43,222 nt of DNA from UBA11795 sp964652755 (GCA_964652755.1 CAZZBP010000010.1:1-43222); one strand, 5' to 3'; numbered from the stretch's first letter, positions 1-8,338 are shown. Numbers and translations: made by a program. The notes: generated from the sequence alone by a model not told the origin.

Positions 1-416
1 AAACGGGGTTTTCCATTGGTGTGGGGGGTTTGGGGGGGCGTATGTTAATTGAGAAAGTGGCTGCCAGATTTTGCTATGCGTTTGTTGGGGCACTAATGGC
101 AGCTTCTGCGTTAATGTTTATAGCAGTCAATAGTCCACCGACGGCTTTAATGGTAGCCTCACTGTTTGGAATCTCTTTAGGTGGAGTGTTAGTGATTCCA
201 CCAGTAACGTTCGCAAATTACTTCGGCAGAGACTCTCTCGGAGTTATTAGAGGTATAACCGAACCATTTAACGCCTCTGGACAAGCTATTGGAGCACTAC
301 TATCTGGAATGATCAGTGATGGAACAGCAAGCTTCGAATTGGCGTTCTACACGTTTGCTGTGGTGGCTTTGTTGGCTATATTCCTGACCGTGTCAGCAAT
401 TGTACCGAGGAAATAA
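1..416 (+). CDS. MFS transporter, C-terminal part (5' end outside window)
   Basis: The reading frame is open from the first bases of the window (frame starting at base 3), so the GTG at 21 is not a credible start and the gene begins upstream. The visible ~137 residues contain about four hydrophobic segments with the small-residue pattern of the C-terminal half of a major facilitator transporter; a Gly/Arg-rich cytoplasmic turn (GGLGGRM) precedes the first. Substrate cannot be told from this fragment; the pattern is closest to monocarboxylate/oxalate-type MFS carriers, but that is weak. The gene ends just before a strong inverted repeat and converges on the minus-strand dehydrogenase. Confidence 0.75.
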   Translation, partial: TGFSIGVGGLGGRMLIEKVAARFCYAFVGALMAASALMFIAVNSPPTALMVASLFGISLGGVLVIPPVTFANYFGRDSLGVIRGITEPFNASGQAIGALLSGMISDGTASFELAFYTFAVVALLAIFLTVSAIVPRK

Positions 417-439
417 CTAACCACCTACAGTAATCATAG

Positions 440-478
440 CGTTAAGGATGGGATCTGTTAATGATCCCATCCTTAACG
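440..478. terminator. Bidirectional hairpin terminator between convergent genes
   Basis: A perfect 16-bp inverted repeat (arms 440-455 and 463-478, core GGATGGGATC/GATCCCATCC) closes a 7-base loop between the end of the plus-strand MFS gene and the end of the minus-strand dehydrogenase. There is only a poor T tract on either side, so it may act as a bidirectional transcript end or RNA-stabilising hairpin rather than a textbook intrinsic terminator. The placement between convergent stops supports a 3'-end role. Confidence 0.6.
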
Positions 479-508
479 TAGTTCCTAGGTTTCTTGGCAG
501 CGGTATTT

Positions 509-1621
509 CTATCCCGAGCCAGGACCACGACCCATTGAATAGGGCTGCCACCTCTTCAGTCCTGCATTGGCCAACACCGCAGGGTTCACGCAGGTCCTAG
601 GCCATCTTCCAGTCAGAACCAGAGATATCTCCTGACCAACTCTCCGCCGCGTCTCAGGGGCCATACGTTGAGAGGCCGATGCAACATGAGGCGTTAAAAT
701 AACGTTGTCCATGTGTAACAGAGGATTTTCAGGATCCGGCGGCTCATCTTCCAGAACATCTAGACCAGCTCCAGCAATCCACCCCCCTTCCAAAGCCTTT
801 ATGAGGGCCTTCTCATCTACCGTTGGACCCCTTCCGTTATTTATGAATAGTGCCGAAGGTTTCATAACTCTGAATTGATCTTCCGACATTAAATGGTGGA
901 CTTCCTGAGTTGATGGGGCATGCATAGATACGAAATCTGAACGTTGCAAGAGTTCTTCAAGGCTGCTAATGGGTTCAACCCCATACTCAGTCATCGAAAG
1001 TTCCTCTATATAAGGGTCAAAGGCAATCATATGTACACCAAAAGCTTTCGCTCTAACAGAAGTAGCCTTAGCGACGTGGCCAAATGAAATAAAGCCGAGT
1101 GTCTGGCCCCAAAGCCTCGGAAATTCTGACAGCATCGGCCTTCCCTCAGACCAACGCCCTGTACGGACCATTTCATCCATCACATTAAGTCGTCTGAACG
1201 ATGCCAAAAGAAGCATAATCGTGTGATCTGCAACTTCCTCGATAAATGTATCAGGAACGTTTGTCACCGGTATACCATTTTCAGTAGCTGCTCCTACATC
1301 TACAGTATCCGCGCCAACGCTACCAAGTGATATAACTTTGCAATTTTCTAAAGAATCGATGATGTTTTTCGTTATTCTGCGCCCTCTTCCGATAATAGCG
1401 TCAGCATCTTTTGCTTCTGAGATGAATTCTTCCTCAGAAGCCGCGTCTATTTCCACGATTTCCGCCCCAATCGGATCGAGTGACAGTCTTTCAAGACTAT
1501 AATGCCCGTCCGCAAGGTCAAATGTGACGCCTGCGGGCTTTTGGGTTACTACTTTATATTTAGCCAAATTTTGCCTCCAGTCTATCCGATCAAATGAAAC
1601 TCGTAACTTTGGCAAAGGCAA
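509..1621 (-). CDS. D-isomer specific 2-hydroxyacid dehydrogenase (CtBP/phosphoglycerate dehydrogenase-like)
   Basis: 370 residues. The family oxidises D-2-hydroxyacids or reduces 2-oxoacids with NAD(H); the substrate here is unknown. The N-terminal half of the catalytic domain is followed by the Rossmann domain (about residues 110-300). The catalytic triad is visible: Arg264 in NNGRG, Glu293 in EDEPP and His312 in LTPHVAS. Odd: the dinucleotide loop, normally GxGxxG, reads S179-F-G181-H-V-A184, so two of three glycines are replaced. The first codon given is TTG (1621-1619) with no clear ribosome site, so the start is uncertain. The gene stands alone, convergent with the MFS fragment and downstream of a decayed cyclase gene on the same strand. 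Confidence 0.85.
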   Translation of the reverse strand: MPLPKLRVSFDRIDWRQNLAKYKVVTQKPAGVTFDLADGHYSLERLSLDPIGAEIVEIDAASEEEFISEAKDADAIIGRGRRITKNIIDSLENCKVISLGSVGADTVDVGAATENGIPVTNVPDTFIEEVADHTIMLLLASFRRLNVMDEMVRTGRWSEGRPMLSEFPRLWGQTLGFISFGHVAKATSVRAKAFGVHMIAFDPYIEELSMTEYGVEPISSLEELLQRSDFVSMHAPSTQEVHHLMSEDQFRVMKPSALFINNGRGPTVDEKALIKALEGGWIAGAGLDVLEDEPPDPENPLLHMDNVILTPHVASASQRMAPETRRRVGQEISLVLTGRWPRTCVNPAVLANAGLKRWQPYSMGRGPGSG

Positions 1622-1746
1622 GGTTAATGTAACAACCTAAATCTGTCCAATAAAAATCCAAAGTTGATCAAGATATCGGTATGGGGTTGACAGGGGATTC
1701 TGTTAATATTGTTCAATTACAAGGGTGCTAGAGAGAGCATGAATTC

Positions 1747-2560
1747 TCACCTGTTACGCTCAGCACAAGCTTCCACAATATCCTCCAAGTTAGCGTTATC
1801 CAATATCCATAGCACCATGGTCACTATTCCAATCTGAGGAATAGGATGGCTCACGTTTGGGTACGGTGTAGAAGTGACGTTGTTTCCCGTATCAGTTCCC
1901 AGTGCAGCTACACCTTGTTTGCGGAAAAGAGGCAAACATGCTGCGTGTCAGAATGCCGATCCCAACTGCCGAAAGTAGGCAGGCCCTTCGATATTTCACC
2001 TAATGGAGTTGCCAGTTCTTTCAAGTAAAACATCGCCTTGACTTATCATGAATCCGCATTTCTCCTCCACCTTCAAGATATCGGAAGGAAAAACGCCTTC
2101 CCCACGCTCAATCCAGTTTGTACCCCTAATCCGGGGCACATCGATCAATATCCCGTCAGCAACTATTCCCTTCCCTGCCAGTTCTACTGATTCAGCTGTC
2201 AGACCGAGATTTAGTGAAAACGAGATGAGCGGGCTTACCGTTGTACATTTGACCTTCCAAAAAAAATGGGCAAGACTATCAGCATGAGTGATAGCGTAAC
2301 CAGGAAGTACCATACCTAATATAATCGGTCGCCCCCTGGCTCATACGGGACGTGACCTTATCCCAAGTCCGCCATCCCTCTCCACTTTCCACCATCTAAT
2401 GAACCGCAAGTGCCATGGAATCCAGGGTTTCTTGAAAACATATCGGCCTTACGCGGGGGGGCTGTTACTCCCTCTTATATCAAAGACACAGATTCCTTTG
2501 TTTTCCTTTCATTAAGAAAATTCAACGTCCCCACCTGGTCTTCCTTTCCCCGCCTCCTTA
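1747..2560 (-). pseudogene. Decayed cyclase-family (kynurenine formamidase-like) hydrolase
   Basis: Three minus-strand pieces together resemble one cyclase-family metal hydrolase (PF04199 type). The N-terminal piece (about 2550-2478) reads GKEDQVGTLNFLNERKT, matching the family's WGxDDExGTLN start, and is in a different frame from the rest. The middle piece (2313-1996) contains HADSLAHFFW, the metal-binding HxDxxxH signature, and LIDVPRIRGTNW. The C-terminal piece (1935-1747) contains GVAALGTDT and PIPQIGIVTMVLWILDN. The middle and last pieces share a frame but are separated by two TGA stops, and the N-terminal piece needs a frameshift. The remaining bases up to 2743 show no further gene. Intact relatives hydrolyse N-formylkynurenine or cyclic amides; this copy should be inactive. 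Confidence 0.7.
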
Positions 2561-2702
2561 ATTATTCAGGGACTGAAAGTAATCCAATACTTGCTTCTCT
2601 GTAGATAAAGTGTCCATCACTGTTATCTCCTGAAAATCAAATATGTCTAATTCCCTTAGTTTGATATTAGTACATAACCATCAGATGTTGATCTTCAGAA
2701 GA

Positions 2703-2708
2703 TATAAT
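2703..2708 (+). promoter_or_regulatory. Candidate -10 box of the MFS/YprB operon
   Basis: A perfect TATAAT lies 35 bases before the TTG start of the MFS gene. No convincing -35 box sits 16-18 bases upstream, so the call rests on the hexamer and its position alone. Confidence 0.3.
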
Positions 2709-2743
2709 ACCCAAAGATCGAAGAAGCTCCAGGTAAATTTTTC

Positions 2744-4054
2744 TTGCTCAAAAATATCTCAAAAAATAGATTCCTGTCAGCTTTAGAGTTCAGGGATTAT
2801 CGGGTCCTTTGGATTGCCAACCTAAGTTCGGGCGCGGCAGCCTGGGCCTTGATCGTTGCCCGCGGTTGGTTGGTGTGGGACATGTCTGGCGAATCATCCA
2901 TGGTAGGAATGGTTACTTTCCTAGCGATGATCCCAAGAGTAATCATTCCCCCATTCAGCGGATACCTTGCCGACAGGTTCGAGCGCAAGAATGTGATGGC
3001 AGGAATGTTCACGCTGAACCTGGCACACAACTTGGTTCTTGCAATACTAGTATTCGGCAGTGACATACAGATGTGGCATGTGATGGTGCTCGCATTCGTA
3101 AACGGGTCGGCCAGGTCAGCGCAGATGCCGGTTGGGCAGGCACTTCTACCAAACCTGGTGCCTAAGGAACGTCTGCTCAACGCAATAGCGCTCAATCAGG
3201 CAACGATGCATGGTTCTCGTTTGGTCGGACCCCTTGCGATTCTGCCACTTCTTTCTTTGGGAATCGAATGGGCATTTTTACTGTGCTCAGGGTTTTACGT
3301 AATAAGCCTTTTCCAGACCCTGCGAATAAGGACTTCTTCGACAGGTGTTATGGACCGAAGCCGCGGATTCTTAACGAATATATCCGAAGGGATCCCCTAT
3401 GTTTACCGAAATCCTCAACTGCGAGTGATCGTTTTAATGGCGTTTTTCCATTGCGGTTTCACTATGTCATTTGAATCAGTACTTCCAGTGTTATCTGTAA
3501 ACAAATTCGGAGCTAGTGAAGGCGGCGACTTTAGTATCATGATGATGTCTATCGGGGCTGGGGCGCTAATAAGTGTCTTTTTTCTCTCCGGCGTGACAAA
3601 GGAGGAAACTAAAGGACGTTTGTTCCTTAACCTAGGCGTCCTAAGTGGGCTAGCGCCAGTATTGCTTGCTCTCTCAGTAAACATGCCAATGGCAATTGCA
3701 GCCGCTATGCTAATGGGGGCTTCGCAAGCAGGTTACATGACTCTCACCCACACTATGATCCAGACTGTCACGGAAGATTCGATTAGAGGAAGAGTTGGAG
3801 CTGTGTACTCCGTTCACATCGGGGGCATCATGGCATCCATGAACTGGGCGAACGGGTTTATAGCCGATCTCCCTGTTCTCAGATTACATGCCTTGGGTGG
3901 GCTGTGGAACACGATACCTGCGGAGACAATGCTTACTGTGGGCGGAATTGTTTTTATAGTGACAGTTTTAATCAGTTGGTGGCTCATGACTCTCCGCAGT
4001 ATCTACAAAACTGGTTTGCCGACAGTATCACTTCCAAAAGAAGATTCTGAGTAA
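2744..4054 (+). CDS. MFS transporter, EntS/MFS_3-like
   Basis: 436 residues, about 12 predicted transmembrane helices. The N-terminus (FRDYRVLWIANLSSG) and the loop between helices 2 and 3 (GYLADRFERK) match the MFS_3 branch that contains the enterobactin exporter EntS and many drug/efflux-type permeases. It likely acts as a proton-coupled exporter in the cytoplasmic membrane; substrate unknown. The start is TTG (2744) preceded by an AGG-containing stretch, and no ATG occurs before the first helix. The stop is only 9 bases before the TTG of the next gene, so the two are probably co-transcribed. Confidence 0.85.
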   Translation: MLKNISKNRFLSALEFRDYRVLWIANLSSGAAAWALIVARGWLVWDMSGESSMVGMVTFLAMIPRVIIPPFSGYLADRFERKNVMAGMFTLNLAHNLVLAILVFGSDIQMWHVMVLAFVNGSARSAQMPVGQALLPNLVPKERLLNAIALNQATMHGSRLVGPLAILPLLSLGIEWAFLLCSGFYVISLFQTLRIRTSSTGVMDRSRGFLTNISEGIPYVYRNPQLRVIVLMAFFHCGFTMSFESVLPVLSVNKFGASEGGDFSIMMMSIGAGALISVFFLSGVTKEETKGRLFLNLGVLSGLAPVLLALSVNMPMAIAAAMLMGASQAGYMTLTHTMIQTVTEDSIRGRVGAVYSVHIGGIMASMNWANGFIADLPVLRLHALGGLWNTIPAETMLTVGGIVFIVTVLISWWLMTLRSIYKTGLPTVSLPKEDSE

Positions 4055-4063
4055 GATCAAGTA

Positions 4064-4897
4064 TTGATTTCCAGCACATTTAGGCATATTCCAGGGATCG
4101 GGCCAAAAAAGGAATTGCGTATTTGGAAATATGGAATCCTGTGTTGGAATGACTTTCTTAGCCATAAGTCGCGTGTCCTACCTCCTTCACTCAGGACAAT
4201 CGAGCAGGTACAGATCGTGAGGGAATCGGTAAAAAAACTTAACGATGGTGACGTTCGATATTTTAGGAACGCATTACCAAAAGGAGAGCTTTGGAGACTG
4301 TATCCGGATTTTCTAGAGAATGCCGGATTCCTCGATATAGAAACGACCGGATTAAGCCGGGATTACAATGAACTAACCCTTATAGGAGTCGCTGATAAAT
4401 ATGGTTACAGCAGCTTTGTTTCAGGCCAGAACCTGGAAGAATTTCGAGGAGCGTTGGAGAAATATGACCTGATTATTACTTTTAATGGGTCATCATTTGA
4501 CATCCCTTTTATAGAACATTATTTAGGAAACATATTTCGCAACTGCGCCCATATAGACCTCATGAGATTATTAAGACGTATTGGTTACAGTGGCGGCCTA
4601 AAAAAGATCGAATCGGATTTAGGGGTAGGCCGTCCTTCTTCACTCCGTGGCCTCTCTGGCTATGACGCGGTCAGAATGTGGAGGCTTCACTTGTTGGGAG
4701 ACCAAAGAGCTCTCCCCACTCTTATAAGATATAACGCTGAAGATGTTGCGAGTCTTCCAGAATTGACTTCCATAGCATTTAACCAAATTATTGAAAGCAT
4801 AGGCGTAGAAGGATTTAATAAAGTCAGCTCATTCAGGCCCGAGGTCAATCAATTACCGTTTCATATTGATCTTATAAAAGACCTGACAAACCCTTGA
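4064..4897 (+). CDS. YprB-like ribonuclease H-fold 3'-5' exonuclease
   Basis: 277 residues. Residues about 85-235 form a DEDD-type exonuclease domain of the YprB/RNase_H_2 family: Asp91 and Glu93 in FLDIETTGL, Asp146 in FNGSSFDIPFI, and Asp227 in YNAEDVASL are the expected metal ligands. The first ~35 residues (HIPGIGPKKELRIWKYGI) resemble a helix-hairpin-helix that could bind nucleic acid. The family is predicted to trim DNA or RNA ends; the true substrate is unknown. TTG start at 4064, nine bases after the MFS stop, implies one transcript with no obvious functional link. Confidence 0.8.
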   Translation: MISSTFRHIPGIGPKKELRIWKYGILCWNDFLSHKSRVLPPSLRTIEQVQIVRESVKKLNDGDVRYFRNALPKGELWRLYPDFLENAGFLDIETTGLSRDYNELTLIGVADKYGYSSFVSGQNLEEFRGALEKYDLIITFNGSSFDIPFIEHYLGNIFRNCAHIDLMRLLRRIGYSGGLKKIESDLGVGRPSSLRGLSGYDAVRMWRLHLLGDQRALPTLIRYNAEDVASLPELTSIAFNQIIESIGVEGFNKVSSFRPEVNQLPFHIDLIKDLTNP

Positions 4898-4915
4898 TGT
4901 TGAGGAGTCAGACAT

Positions 4916-5887
4916 TTACGTCCAGCCAAAATTTTCTCCGGTAAGCAGACATGTGGCAGTTTCAGTGACAATTTCTAGGTCTGTAGCTGTTGGCCCAATG
5001 ACCTCACATTGAAGTGACGCCGCTGCGACTCCAAACCTTACCGATTCTTTTGAATCCCACCCCTTGATTACGCCGTAAAGGTAGCCAGCGGAGAAAACAG
5101 CACCTGCCCCGTTAGCATCTACCAAGTCTACCAAAGGTGGTTTTACTGAAAAAGATTCACTGCCCGAGATGTATTTAGTCCCTTTCGAGGCACCTGTTAT
5201 CAGGACTGAAGAAACTCCATCTTTTAGCATGTCTTTTGCAACTAATTCAGGGTCGGTATCATCATCTTCCGGCAAACTGACTTGAACCGTTGATGCATAA
5301 GGCAGGAGGTCATTCGCCAATCTGGAGTCACTATACCGATCCTCCATGTTTATGAGCACTGGGATCTCATTCCTTTGAGCCTCTTCCAGGGCCACAGAGT
5401 TGTGAGGCCAGTCGTACCAGTCAGCATACACATGTCGGCTAGCCCCAATAATAGAGTTGTCAGCCTGACTAAGAGTTTTAAGTACCTCAATTCTTCTATC
5501 CCAAATGAATGTTCGGCCTCCTGAAGTGTCAGAAAACACTATTTCATAAGGTGTTCTGAGGGCGGGATCTAATTCAAAATGGCCTGTTATACCCAGAGTC
5601 ATTAACTTATCTACCACCTTGTGCCCAGACGGATCGTCTCCCAGTCTGTTTGCTACAAGCCCTACGTTCAATCCCCATTGTTTTAGGGATGTCGCCACAA
5701 TAGCAGCATCTTCTGAAATAAAGTCTGCTCTACCTGACCAAGGGGCACCTGTGTTCCACTCCGGCATTCTGTCTACCGTGTAAACTTCTGCTGGCGAAAC
5801 TATCCCAACACATACCACTTCAGGAGAGGGGGATTGATAATTCTTGGTGCGACCACCTGGATCAGCGTAATACATTTTGTCCAGCAT
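4916..5887 (-). CDS. PfkB-family sugar-kinase-like protein lacking the catalytic Asp
   Basis: 323 residues with the ribokinase/PfkB fold: an N-terminal sheet (EVVCVGIVSPAEVYTVDRMP), a lid-like region, and the C-terminal signature 2 region LVDANGAGAVFSAGYLYG. In active members this reads DTxGAGDxFxxG, and the Asp of GAGD is the catalytic base. Here the codon is GCT (5101-5099), giving Ala263. Signature 1, normally GGxxxN, is also replaced (SEDAAIVATSLKQWG). The nucleotide-binding glycines remain, so this could bind ligand without phosphorylating it, or use a different mechanism. Members of the family phosphorylate sugars and nucleosides; no substrate can be assigned. ATG start at 5887; convergent with the YprB-like gene. 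Confidence 0.8.
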   Translation of the reverse strand: MLDKMYYADPGGRTKNYQSPSPEVVCVGIVSPAEVYTVDRMPEWNTGAPWSGRADFISEDAAIVATSLKQWGLNVGLVANRLGDDPSGHKVVDKLMTLGITGHFELDPALRTPYEIVFSDTSGGRTFIWDRRIEVLKTLSQADNSIIGASRHVYADWYDWPHNSVALEEAQRNEIPVLINMEDRYSDSRLANDLLPYASTVQVSLPEDDDTDPELVAKDMLKDGVSSVLITGASKGTKYISGSESFSVKPPLVDLVDANGAGAVFSAGYLYGVIKGWDSKESVRFGVAAASLQCEVIGPTATDLEIVTETATCLLTGENFGWT

Positions 5888-6066
5888 TAAATACCTTTAA
5901 ATAAATCCAACCTTGAAAATTGTCTTGAATCGCAACACACTATTCCCATTTCAAATTGACCACTTCCCTATTTTCGGTAGGAAACTCCACTTGTATCAAA
6001 AACGACGGCGTCTTCTAATGCTTGAGACGCCGCCGGCCTCATACCGTTAGGTACAAATAATTAATC
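5888..6066. other. Intergenic region with GC-rich inverted repeat
   Basis: No gene is visible. An 8-bp inverted repeat (CGGCGTCT 6006-6013, AGACGCCG 6025-6032) lies between the divergent PfkB-like gene and the metallo-beta-lactamase-fold pseudogene. It lacks a T run on either side, so it is not a clear terminator. The AT-rich stretch directly upstream of 5887 presumably holds the promoter of the PfkB-like gene. Confidence 0.35.
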
Positions 6067-6361
6067 ATGTTACCCAACAATATTTTGACAGTGGGGGACG
6101 GAATATTTCAATTTGACCTAGGTGGTACATCTGCAACCTTGATTGAAACCAACGAGTGGCCGGTACTTATAGATGCCGGTTGGATTATGGAGTCTGGCTC
6201 GAATCCCAAAAAACCTTGGGGAACTTGGTTACCTGATTGAAGACATCGCATTGCTGGCAATAACACACTTCCATCCCGACCACGGTGGCGGCGCATTCGT
6301 TAGTAAAACTCAAAGAGATAGACTGCCAGACTATCTGACTCAGTCATTTTGCCCCCCGTAA
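6067..6361 (+). pseudogene. Truncated metallo-beta-lactamase-fold hydrolase remnant
   Basis: From ATG 6067 the frame reads MLPNNILTVGDGIFQFDLGG and VLIDAGW, the usual N-terminal strands of a metallo-beta-lactamase-fold enzyme, and stops at TGA 6238-6240. A second frame takes over within the run of A/G bases near 6207-6222 and continues with LGYLIEDIALLAITHFHPDHGGGAF, including the HxHxDH metal motif, to a stop at 6361. So one frameshift separates two parts of one gene, and the remaining ~150-200 residues of a normal member are missing. Intact relatives hydrolyse thioesters, lactones or similar bonds at a di-zinc site. Confidence 0.7.
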
Positions 6362-6452
6362 TGGAAAACGGGAATATACTCTGGGAAGAACTTCTTGACC
6401 ACATTTAATTTGCGCCATTACTCTAATCACGTTTATATCATCAGAACGGCCC

Positions 6453-6459
6453 GGAGGAA
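6453..6459 (+). promoter_or_regulatory. Strong ribosome binding site that suggests a CTG start
   Basis: GGAGGAA at 6453-6459 is a near-perfect Shine-Dalgarno sequence. It is over 20 bases from the TTG at 6481 but 8 bases (counted from GGAGG) from an in-frame CTG at 6466. Starting there adds residues MIILI to the hydrophobic N-terminus. Confidence 0.4.
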
Positions 6460-6480
6460 GTCCCTCTGATAATCTTAATA

Positions 6481-7587
6481 TTGGGTTTGACTCTGTTAGT
6501 GGTGCTTTCGAGTATTGTTCTTGCAGTGGTCTACTACGCCCTAGAAGCGCGACGTCAAGCGTTCAAAATCATCAAGGAAAATGTCGAATATTTTTCCTCA
6601 GTGACTTCAGTGGACGACGAAAACGTAACATTGTCCCCACATGGAGACGACATCAGAGCCATCACGCTCCCTATCGTAGGGCTAGTTTCTAGGGAAGGGA
6701 GTATTGTGGCGGGTGGGGCGTTAATCAATCATCCAGACACCATTACACGGCAAGTGATTTCGAGCAGTGGTTCAATAAGTGAAGGCAGCAATGTCCGCAC
6801 TGACCTATTCGTATATCAGTCAGATCCGAAAACATCCCTAGGAATAAGTTACGATGAGATTGAGTATCAAAGTGAACTTGGTTTCTTCACTGCTTGGAAG
6901 ATAAGGCAAAACTCCGATAAATGGGTAATATTTATCCACGGTCACAGGTCTAATCGACGAGAAAGTCTCCGATTCGCCAATCTCTTCAGAACACTCTCGT
7001 TTAATCAGTTAATGATTACATATCGTAATGATCAGAAATCTCTGTCCGATACCGGTGGGTATCATATGTTTGGACTCACTGAATGGAAGGATCTGGAAGG
7101 GGCCGTCAAATATGTGGTTCGGCAAGGGGGTAAAAGCATCACACTCTTCGGCCATAGCATGGGAGGATCGATAGTTCTTAAATTTCTTCTGGAATCAACC
7201 GTTTCTTGCGCGGTTAAAAATATTATATTGGAGTCTCCTGCCCTAGATCTCAATGCCATAGTCTTAGAGAAGGCAAAATCACTACCATTTCCTGCGCTGA
7301 CACTATTATCGCCGGCAAAAATACTTATCTCAAAGTTAGTTGGATTTGATTGGAAAGAACTAAATTATCTTTCCAGATCACATGAGTTTAATACACCAAT
7401 TCTCCTGATACACAGCGAAGACGACAGGACAGTTCCCGTTGAACTTAGCGATCTTCTCGCCGCTAAAAGACCGGATTTAGTGAAATATGTGCGTTTGCAA
7501 CATGCACCACATGCAGCGGCCTGGAATGTATACAAGGAAAAAGTGGAGCCCAGCATAACCTCTTTCCTCGAGGGCAGTAACAACTAG
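6481..7587 (+). CDS. Membrane-anchored alpha/beta hydrolase
   Basis: 368 residues from TTG 6481; a CTG start at 6466 may be the true one. Residues 1-20 are a single hydrophobic segment followed by basic residues, so the enzyme is probably tethered in the membrane. The hydrolase domain starts near residue 145 (WVIFIHGH, oxyanion loop). The nucleophile is Ser226 in GHSMGG, the acid is an Asp in SEDDRTVP (314/315), and the base is His344 in APHAAAW. Between the anchor and the catalytic core are ~120 residues without a recognised domain. It resembles the YqkD/FrsA-like family of serine hydrolases; substrate unknown. A decayed hydrolase of another fold lies just upstream. Confidence 0.85.
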   Translation: MGLTLLVVLSSIVLAVVYYALEARRQAFKIIKENVEYFSSVTSVDDENVTLSPHGDDIRAITLPIVGLVSREGSIVAGGALINHPDTITRQVISSSGSISEGSNVRTDLFVYQSDPKTSLGISYDEIEYQSELGFFTAWKIRQNSDKWVIFIHGHRSNRRESLRFANLFRTLSFNQLMITYRNDQKSLSDTGGYHMFGLTEWKDLEGAVKYVVRQGGKSITLFGHSMGGSIVLKFLLESTVSCAVKNIILESPALDLNAIVLEKAKSLPFPALTLLSPAKILISKLVGFDWKELNYLSRSHEFNTPILLIHSEDDRTVPVELSDLLAAKRPDLVKYVRLQHAPHAAAWNVYKEKVEPSITSFLEGSNN

Positions 7588-7669
7588 CATTCATCCTTAA
7601 AAAAGGGATCTCTAGATGCAGTCCTAATTGTGGTACATTTTGCGTCATTGCGACAAGGAGGATATTTTG

Positions 7670-8338
7670 ATGGCCAAAACCCGAGGCACAGGTATGTTAG
7701 CTGTATGGTGTGATATACCGGAGACTCTTGAGAACGAGTTCAACCGCTGGTACAACCAGGAACACGTATTTGAACGTTTATCAGTCCCAGGCGTCCTCAG
7801 CGCAGCGAGGTACGAGTCTGTAGTCAGCGGGCCCAAGCATCTAGCCATTTACGAACTTGAATCTCCCCATGTCCTCAAGTCTGACGAATACCTGAATTTA
7901 CGCAATAACCCGTCTGATTGGTCTAAAAAAATGTCTCCAGAAGTAATCGGCACCACATTCACCAGAAATGTATACCAACAGATTTTCCCCAAAAAACCGG
8001 ATGCCAAAACATTGGTTAGCCCTTTAGCTGAAGCGTTGCAAATCGGTCGGATGGACATTCCAGCGGATTTGGAGGATGAATGGAATCGCTGGTATAACAC
8101 TGTTTATGTACCAAATTATGAAACTGTTTCCGGTGTCATAAGAGGTCGGCGTTTTAGGACCATATCAGGTCAACCCGCCTACATGACCTTTTATGAGTTG
8201 GAATCTCCAGAGACATCAAGGACCGAGGAATGGTTTAAGCAACAAACAGCTCATCCTTCAAACCACCGCATGAGAGCGGCAATGCAACATGTTACGGGTT
8301 CTCCAGGCATCTGGGTCAAAACATTCGATCCGAAATGA
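7670..8338 (+). CDS. Tandem dimeric alpha/beta-barrel (EthD/DUF4286-like) protein
   Basis: 222 residues from the ATG at 7670, chosen because AAGGAGG at 7655-7661 sits 8 bases before it; an upstream in-frame extension has no such site. Two copies of one domain are visible. Each carries an E-x-x-x-RWYN motif (EFNRWYNQEHVFERL and EWNRWYNTVYVPNYE) followed by GV or SGV, a basic strand, and the phrase YELESP. That pattern fits the ferredoxin-like dimeric barrel superfamily, whose members include EthD-type proteins. The two halves probably form an intramolecular dimer. Function unknown; small oxidative or degradative steps are common for the fold. It precedes a drug/metabolite transporter and a flavin-dependent oxidoreductase on the same strand. 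Confidence 0.75.
   Translation: MAKTRGTGMLAVWCDIPETLENEFNRWYNQEHVFERLSVPGVLSAARYESVVSGPKHLAIYELESPHVLKSDEYLNLRNNPSDWSKKMSPEVIGTTFTRNVYQQIFPKKPDAKTLVSPLAEALQIGRMDIPADLEDEWNRWYNTVYVPNYETVSGVIRGRRFRTISGQPAYMTFYELESPETSRTEEWFKQQTAHPSNHRMRAAMQHVTGSPGIWVKTFDPK

Noticed and set aside
1936..1995. TGA codons in the cyclase remnant as further selenocysteines
   Set aside because: Two TGA codons fall at positions not known to be Cys, no strong stem-loop follows, and a frameshift is also needed, so this is decay.
6006..6032. Intrinsic terminator before the metallo-beta-lactamase remnant
   Set aside because: The stem has no following T run on either strand and no gene ends at it.
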